A DNA stretch of 64,000 nucleotides, taken from positions 29,632,001-29,696,000 of the forward strand of contig NC_084891.1 in NCBI RefSeq assembly GCF_958979055.1, in the 5' to 3' direction. The notes below the pieces were generated by a model, which had not been told where the DNA came from, did no database searches, and saw nothing but the letters and a program-made list of their open reading frames with translations. The translations under genes were made by a program, and so were the position numbers. This document shows positions 57,565-64,000 of this stretch, one piece after another (positions within the stretch are counted from its first letter, which is position 1; each line of letters starts with the position of its first letter). This DNA is from Alnus glutinosa (taxonomy: Eukaryota > Streptophyta > Magnoliopsida > Fagales > Betulaceae).

Positions 57565-59380
57565 ATGTGTATAGCCGTGTTTGCTTGGCAAGCCCACCCG
57601 CTCTTCCCTTTCATTCTTTTGCAGAACAGAGATGAATATCACAACAGGCAAGCTGATCAATGATTTTGATTGGTCTTTCATTTTTTTTTCCTTTATATCT
57701 GGTTTGAAATTTCATTGATATAATATTAATGGGTGTTCGCAAATATATTTGGTGTGGTTGAAGGCCTACAAAGCCAGTGGCATGGTGGGAAGGTCGTGAG
57801 ATCCTGGGAGGGAGAGATGAGGTTGCAGGAGGCACGTGGTTGGCTTGTTCAAGAGGAGGGAGGGTGGCTTTTCTAACCAACGTGTTGGAACTTGATTCTT
57901 TCCCGGACGCAAAGAGCCGCGGAGACCTTGCTGTGCTTTTCTTAGAGGTATATATATAATGGTCTACATGAGATAATTTTTTGTTTTAATAAATAAAATC
58001 AAAGATAAAACCTTTGGCCATGTGATTTGGCAGGCTAAAAGTGTGATTTTAAACAAAATCGCAAAAATTATATCGTTTGATAGTGTGTTGGTTCACTCTT
58101 CTTGTTGCCTCAATTCTATATATAGTTGGTTCACTTTTAAATCTTTGCATGGAATGATGGCAGAGCGAAAAGACTCCCAAAGAGTTCGCAGAGGAATTGA
58201 TTAAAGACGCTCATCTATATAATGGTTTTAACCTCATTGTGGCTGATGTGCCTTCCAAATCCATGGTTTATGTCTCCAACAGGCCGGAAGGAGAACCCGC
58301 TATCATTCACGAGGTTTCTCCAGGCATTCATGTGCTTTCGAACGCAAAGCTCGACTCCCCATGGCACAAGGTTAGAATATGTACTCCTCACTCTGCATGA
58401 TATTCGAAATAGACGAAACATAACAGAAAGACAAAAAGGCCCATAAATCATAATGCAAAGTTGGCTACTAAGAAATGTGAGATCTCATGCAATGAGATAG
58501 TTTTACTTTTATTGCACTGCAAGTGGGCAGCCCATAAGAGAGCTAGTTTGGGCTCCACCTGCTCAGACAGTCTGAACAGATGGGGCCTAAAAAGCCTGAA
58601 CATCTGTCTGAATAGGCTCTCGCATAAAGTAGCATATTGCATGAGATCTAATTCCATTTTTTGTGCGATGGACGAGGAAGAAAATGTACTCGAACTAGTC
58701 ATTTATTAAAAACTCCCCACCAAGAAAAAAAAAAAGGTAACCAACTCAAACACAAGTTATATGCAGATGGGATATTTTTCGTGTTTCATTATTAATCTCC
58801 AGTGGACCAGTAAAAAAAAAAACACAAAAACAGAGCACTTCTTCAATCTGCTTAGTATATTTCAGCAGATTCATCCAGCAGGCTTCATCCTCCATGTGCG
58901 AGTATGCATATATATGTGTCCACCTAAATAAGCAATTAATTCTTTCATTTTTATTCCTGTAGGCCCAGCGCTTAGGACTGAGTTTTAAGGAACAGCTTGG
59001 TAAATATGGTAAGGGTGAAATACCTGTGAAAGAGATGGTTGGGAGGCTGATGAAGGACACAGTTAAGGCAGAGGAAAGCAAATTACCTCGTATTTGTTCC
59101 CTCGACTGGGAGTTCAATTTAAGCTCCATATTCGTTGAAGTTGATACCCCACTGGTAAACATTATTAGCTACGTTCTATTTGCACCCATGGAAATTTCTG
59201 AGATCTGTAATTTTATTTATCCACCTATTTTCTGATGTACAGGGACCTTATGGCACTAGGAGCACTGCTGCATTAGCCATAAAAGCAAGTGGGGAAGTAA
59301 GCTTTTATGAGATATATCTTGACAAGGAGACGTGGAAGGAAAAAACTGTGAATTACCGTATTCAGAGGCTGAAGTCATAG
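57565..59380 (+). CDS. TANGO2: TANGO2-like protein (NRDE/DUF833 family)
   Basis: Five exons: 57565-57647, 57764-57947, 58164-58370, 58963-59154, 59243-59380; 267 residues, the usual length for plant members. The family hallmark N-terminus is present: MCIAVFAWQAHPLFPF, then QNRDEYHNR (NRDE motif), followed by PVAWWEGREILGGRDEVAGG and GTWLACSRGGRVAFLTNV. Later exons give FNLIVADVPSKSMVYVSNRP and GPYGTRSTAALAIKASGEVS. TANGO2 proteins were named for a role in secretory/Golgi organisation and have been linked to lipid and heme handling; the plant role is not settled. Intron 1 appears to use a GC donor (CAG|GCAAGC at 57648), the only junction that keeps the conserved HNRPTKPVAWW reading. A TATA-like TATAAAG lies at 57395. 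Confidence 0.9.
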
Positions 59381-60502
59381 ATAGAGATAAGGCAACTGAA
59401 AGCCAGTGCTGGAATAAGAGACTACTCATCTATTTGTTTACATGTATCCATGTAAGCTGTTTGTCGATGTATTTTATAAATGCCAAAAAGCCTAACTAGG
59501 CACATTAAATCATAACATAGACCCCCCCCCCCCAAAAAAAAAAAACAATGAAATTAAAAGGCAATCAATCACGCGTCTTATGTCCTTCTGAGGCCTAACT
59601 AGCAGAAGTGTGCATATGGAAACACTGACTCACTCTAATAAGAAAGTGAAGTGATAAACTAAGATGATCAATAGCGATTGGGTTGAGACTATGGTAGGAG
59701 ATCTGTTGCACCAAGAGATTTTGAATAACGAACTAAAGGTATCTAATGGATTACATAAATGCAGTAGTTACAGATAAAATGAATTTACTTTAAGACAATA
59801 AGCCATTTGATGCAACATAATTATATTAACGAGCAACCTCTTCTGATGCTACAACCTATTCAAGAAGTGCCTATGCATTTGATAGTTCCTGCCATTACTA
59901 ACAAACTAATAACATCCATATTTGTTTAGAGTGACAAACTATTCAAATTCAAAATCGATAGAAACAGAAAAGAGAAACTAAGGAATCAGCCAAATACTAT
60001 GACTAGGCTTCTAGGGTAACTTGAGAAACAGATCATCCCAAGAATGAAGTGATTAGAGGATTATATCCTTTAACACAACCAAATGTAATGAAAGAAATAT
60101 AGATATTTTATGCACTTCTAGTCTGCGATCCTGTAATGCAATAGAACACACTTTCAAACGCAGCTTGATAAACTCATTCCCTATACTATGCAAATCACTA
60201 TGAAACCGTTTTACTTCCCTCCATTTATCCAGTGCCACTTTATATTATACACTATTGATGTAGCTGCAGTTGTGTTCTTCAAATGTGTGGATGTCTTTAT
60301 TCGTCAAGGGTTGTTTTCAATCAATTTAAACTGTCCCAAATCTTAGATCCAAACTTTGTGATGATATTTGAAAGAAAGAGCAAATATCCTTGATATCTAT
60401 TTGTCTTTGATAAGATAACATCACAGTCCCCTCTTCCTCGGCCCTTCAAACAAAAATTAAAAGAAAAAGGAGCATCAATATTTACACAAAGTCATGGTAA
60501 TT
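59381..60502. other. Convergent 3' flanks of TANGO2-like and PPR genes
   Basis: The 3' ends of the two genes face each other across about 1.1 kb. A poly-C/poly-A tract lies at about 59523-59546. No additional gene. Confidence 0.45.
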
Positions 60503-62104
60503 CTACATACTGAACCCTTTTTCTCTTTCAAACTGCAACAACTGTGAAGTTGTTTCTTTATCCAACTTGAATCCTACAATCTCTGCATCCTTACAGACCT
60601 CCTTACACTTTGCCAGTCTCCCAGAAACCATGTAGATTCTAATCAAGTCACGGTATATGTCATAAGTTGGAGAGAACCCTGCCTCTTTAAGCTTTGAAAA
60701 ATATCTTGCAGCCCTTGAGAGATCATTCAGAGCAACAAAAACCTTTATTACCACACGAAAAGCTGGAAGATCAAAGAGGCAATTAGAAGTCTCCATTTCC
60801 CAGACCACAGCCAATGCCTCCCTGTATTTCTTCTCAGAATAGCGGCTATGAATCAGAGTAGTGTACATTACCACACTTGGCTCATGCCCAGATTGTTTGA
60901 ACCAATTAAACAGACTCTCTACAATGTCAAATTTGCCAAGCCTAATGCAGATTTTCATGATAGCTGTACAGTCCTGCTGGCTTAAATTCAAATCTTCTCT
61001 TTCTCCAAGATCATCTAGTAAGGCTACAACAAGCATATGTTTATCTGGGTTCTTCCCAAGCTCCAATATTAACTTTGCATAAATGCTGGGATCCAACATT
61101 CTTTTACCATCCTTGGCGACCTGTAGAAGCTTCCAGGCAAGATGCAAGCTTCCTCCTCTTATGAACCCTCTCACCATTGCTTCAATCACACCGCGGCTTG
61201 CCAAACCAGTAAACTTTTCCAAGTCGAATGGCATTTTCAGCGCACGGTTCCTTGCCAGGACTTCGACTGTTGAAGCTAAAATCCGATCATCAGGAAAAAG
61301 TTGAGGTTGTTTCTGAGCCCAACAGAATATCTGTAGAGCTCTATTAGGAAGACCCATGTGACCCAATTCCCGAATTGTCAATGACAGGGACCCCTTCCTC
61401 AGAAACCTAGCCCACTTGTTGAGAATTACTGACACATCTTCCTCTGAACTGAGGCTTCTGATCTCTTTGGCTATAGCAATAAGGACTCTGGGGTTTTTGT
61501 ACACTTGTTTTGATAGGGAAGCACGATAAGAAACTGCCGTTGGAGAAGTTGATTTAACATGTTTCTTTGGTGTAGGAAGCCCCAAAGGTCGGAGTTTGTA
61601 GGGAAAAGGTAGTGGTAGCGGCCTTTCTCTACTCAACTTTCCAGGTTTCTGAGGGACTCTCCCTTGGAAAAGGGACGAGATCGCTTCAATCTCATCTGAA
61701 TCCCAAGCAACACCAGTATCTTCTCCTACTCCTTCAGTTTCGTCCTGTTCTTGTTCTTCTTTGTCTTCTTCTTCTTCTTCTTCAGCTAACTGAGATTTTT
61801 TATCATCTATCAAATCGGTTAGTGATGGGTCTATGGAGTTCATGCCTGTCTTCTTCAAGAATAAATTGACACCAAAGTCCGGCGGACTCTTTGTGCGCCG
61901 TGGATAACGAATGCACTTGGGTTGCCTTCTCCTAGTACTTGAATGCACCACCAAAGTTAACCTTCCATTTGTTGTAAAATTTCTCTCCAATGGGATGGGG
62001 CACAAGGTAATGGTCGAGACTCTGCAATCCATTGCTCCAACTGGGCGTTGGCGTCTGTGAGTTCGAAAATGTGCTAATGTTACTGAGACGCATTTCAGTG
62101 TCAA
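60503..62104 (-). CDS. Pentatricopeptide repeat protein, probably plastid-targeted
   Basis: Intronless, 533 residues from the first ATG; an internal ATG at 62032 (MDCRVSTITLCPIPLER) gives 509 residues and looks like a better transit-peptide start, rich in S/T/R and poor in acids. An acidic low-complexity stretch (EEEEEEDKEEQEQDE) is near 107-122. Helical-repeat PPR sequence follows, clearest in the last third: PSVVMYTTLIHSRYSEKKYR, FDLPAFRVVIKVFVALNDLS and FSPTYDIYRDLIRIYMVSGR. PPR proteins bind organellar RNA. The VAWDSDEIEAISSLFQGR segment and overall layout recall Arabidopsis At2g01860 (EMB975), from memory and unverified. P-class, with no E/DYW editing domain. Confidence 0.88.
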   Translation of the reverse strand: MTLKCVSVTLAHFRTHRRQRPVGAMDCRVSTITLCPIPLERNFTTNGRLTLVVHSSTRRRQPKCIRYPRRTKSPPDFGVNLFLKKTGMNSIDPSLTDLIDDKKSQLAEEEEEEDKEEQEQDETEGVGEDTGVAWDSDEIEAISSLFQGRVPQKPGKLSRERPLPLPFPYKLRPLGLPTPKKHVKSTSPTAVSYRASLSKQVYKNPRVLIAIAKEIRSLSSEEDVSVILNKWARFLRKGSLSLTIRELGHMGLPNRALQIFCWAQKQPQLFPDDRILASTVEVLARNRALKMPFDLEKFTGLASRGVIEAMVRGFIRGGSLHLAWKLLQVAKDGKRMLDPSIYAKLILELGKNPDKHMLVVALLDDLGEREDLNLSQQDCTAIMKICIRLGKFDIVESLFNWFKQSGHEPSVVMYTTLIHSRYSEKKYREALAVVWEMETSNCLFDLPAFRVVIKVFVALNDLSRAARYFSKLKEAGFSPTYDIYRDLIRIYMVSGRLAKCKEVCKDAEIVGFKLDKETTSQLLQFEREKGFSM

Positions 62105-63268
62105 ACAGAAATTTCATCAAACATCTGGTCTGCCGTTTGGTTGCGGAGAAAATGAGAGAAAAATAGAGAAACTAAAGTAGATTTCCCATATTCAGGAACC
62201 GCTCAACTACAGTTTTGGTAGTTTGATGAGGTTAGGCTTTTCAGCTTCCTAAAAAAACATTAAACAAGCATGAAAACACGTATTTTCACTGAGTACCTGA
62301 GAAGTGAGAAGTAGCAGGTCGGCAAAGAGAAAAGAAGCGCGGTTTGATTCTGAGCCGAAGGATGAATTTTGTCTTCTATTTTTTTTAACGGATAAATCTC
62401 AAATGATAAAAGAAGCTCTTGGCGTAGAGATAGCAACCTTTTACGGAAAGACATGAAGTTTTTCTTATTTTGTTATTTATTGGAATTGCTGAGCTGACCA
62501 CCCGAACAACAAATATTAGAATTAGATTGATAAAAGTGCTAAGCAGTAAGCATCGTATAATTCTAAGATATTATATTATGTATAATTTATATCTTTCTTT
62601 TTTTTTTTTAAATGATTAAATTTTTATCATCTTCAAAGTGGGAAAATTACGATAATTTGTCGATAAATAATGAGATTAAATATTAGATTGATAAAAGTGC
62701 TAAGCATCATATGAATCGTAAGGGATCCGATCCTACCAACATAAAAGCACATTATATATATTGGACAATTAAGTGTGTTTGAAATTGTAATCTCGTAACA
62801 AGAACAATTTTAAACCAAATTTCAGAACATAAATTATTTGAGAACTACGTTTTTAAAAATTGTAATTTAAAAACGTAAAATTTTATAGACTAATTTATGA
62901 ATTTAAAGGATAAACTGCGATTTTACTAAACGTTTAATTATGTTTTTAAAAAATTACATTTTTAAATCGCACATATTAAAATCGTTTAAGATATTAGAAT
63001 GATTAATTATTTGTGGGTGTAGTATTTTAATATATCTTTTGTTTTCCATTATCTGTCACTATCGCATAAACACATGTTTAATTTTTTCAATTTTTTTTTT
63101 TCGATTCCTCAGTTTTAGGCAATGATTTGCTTTAATATACATAGAGGAATTATGTTTAAACAGCACCTTACGAAGGTTTTTTTTTTTTTTTTGAGAATAT
63201 TATATTACTCAAAAACTTTCATCTTAAGTATGCTTGCTATATTTACTCTGAGCAGTAATACATGGAGA
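62105..63268. other. Upstream of the PPR gene, no further gene
   Basis: AT-rich. Small ORFs are unsupported. Contains the inverted MITE copy listed at 62765-62990. Confidence 0.4.
62765..62990. mobile_element. MITE family member, inverted and decayed
   Basis: Pieces such as TTAAGTGTGTTTGAAATTG, ACTAAACGTTTAATTATG and TTTAAATCGCACATATTAAA are reverse complements of the ends and core of the copy at 44900-45178. Confidence 0.5.
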
Positions 63269-63388
63269 TCAAACAACTGTCTCCATAATTTTCTTTTATT
63301 TTTTTTAAACAAAAAAATATAAACAGAATAAATTTATATTTTTTTGTTTAAAAAAAATAAAAGAAAATGATGGAGACGGTTGTTTGTC
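63269..63388. repeat. Inverted repeat, about 55-bp arms
   Basis: CAAACAACTGTCTCCATAAT...TATAAA (63270-63323) and TTTATA...ATGATGGAGACGGTTGTTTG (63332-63387) are reverse complements with two or three mismatches and a spacer under 10 bp. A foldback MITE or chance inversion; no coding. Confidence 0.8.
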
Positions 63389-63573
63389 CCCTACCTATCA
63401 TTTTCTATTTACTCTATATCTATCATCCCCAGCACATTTCAATATGATTGAGAATAAAAAAATATTTCATTTATAAAATGTTATAAGCTATATATTTTTG
63501 TAATTTTAAAAGATTTAACATTGAAATCGAAAAAAAAAAAAAATAACACTGAAATCTAAAAAGTAAGTTCCGT

Positions 63574-64000
63574 TTATAAACAAAAAGGGATTGTCAAATT
63601 AGTGATCTTCCGGCTATCATGCTCTTTTCTTCGTTTACTTGACGTGCTCACAGCTTTTTCCACATCTATTGGGGTAGAATTGCTTGGTTTCTTGGATATT
63701 GATCGGTTTCTCTTTCTACTCTTCGCCTCCAACAAAGTAGTCATTTCTCACCAACGGATATCATCTTTGCTTCTGGAGCTCTTCTCCAAGTTGGCACATT
63801 TCTGAACCTTGGGTTTTGAAGTTTCTGATTTTGAAGATGTTTTGGTCTTTGAGGGACATATCTCTTTCATATGTCCTTTTTGGGTCCCTCTCTTCAGATT
63901 CCAATGTGAACAGAAGTGACATTTGTATACCACCACATTGTTCTGGGTGAAATTACTAGTTTTCTTCCTTCTACGCCTTGCCTTTGCCCTATTCTTTTCA
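63574..64000 (-). CDS. Rpr2/Rpp21-type RNase P subunit-like protein, C-terminal part
   Basis: Runs off the right edge, so the N-terminus is outside. Minus strand from 64000: basic KARRRRKKTSNF, then VVYKCHFCSHWNLKRGTQKG, whose CxxC fits the second half of the zinc ribbon of Rpr2/Rpp21/SNM1 proteins (RNase P/MRP protein subunits, nuclear, tRNA 5' processing). An in-frame TGA at 63748-63750 follows RSKDDIRW. The same frame then stays open for 57 more codons (EMTTLLEAKSRKRNRSISKK...) to a TAA at 63574-63576. Either the TGA is the true stop and the rest is 3' UTR, or it is a nonsense mutation removing a basic tail. The ribbon is complete before it. Confidence 0.6.

Overview
This is plant nuclear DNA, almost certainly from a eudicot and plausibly a woody one. 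The non-coding part is AT-rich and full of microsatellites, MITEs, LTR and LINE debris. The genes have GT-AG introns and plant-type proteins: CC-NBS-LRR immune receptors, a GT92 glycosyltransferase, a plant bromodomain protein, a TANGO2-like protein, a PPR protein and the end of an Rpr2-type RNase P protein. The species cannot be told from the sequence. I saw no rRNA, tRNA or CRISPR array.

Layout. 0.2-2.8 kb: intact single-exon CNL receptor (NLR1, minus). 2.8-12.9 kb: repeats, including a minisatellite, a hAT element with perfect 8-bp target duplications, a nested solo LTR, a second LTR and a MITE. 12.9-14.8 kb: GT92 gene (plus). 15.8-26.9 kb: a duplicated and broken region holding a MITE, three copies of a non-coding block, a LINE fused to the LRR end of a dead NLR, a second LINE with 12-bp target duplications, a broken copy of the bromodomain gene's last exon, and two exons of a TSR1-like ribosome-biogenesis gene. 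27.9-30.5 kb: NLR2 (minus), split by a 2-base frameshift. 31-41 kb: a MULE-like element, tandem and inverted repeats and long microsatellites. 41.3-44.0 kb: NLR3 (plus), intact. 46.5-52.1 kb: a nine-exon bromodomain gene (minus) whose whole coding frame can be followed. 53.5-54.8 kb: hAT MITE and LINE. 57.6-59.4 kb: TANGO2-like gene (plus, five exons, one probable GC-AG intron). 60.5-62.1 kb: intronless PPR gene (minus). 63.6-64.0 kb: C-terminal part of an Rpr2/Rpp21-like gene running off the right edge.

The region reads as an NLR cluster evolving by duplication next to single-copy housekeeping genes. The pair [NLR 3' end, spacer, convergent bromodomain 3' exon] occurs twice: intact at 43-47 kb and decayed at 19-22 kb. 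Of four NLR loci two look intact, one is frameshifted and one is a 3' remnant. No operon-like cooperation is expected. I found no clearly new biological system. The most unusual items are the TSR1/bromodomain exon junction, which could splice in frame, the atypical MHD motifs of NLR2 and NLR3, and several near-perfect hairpins.
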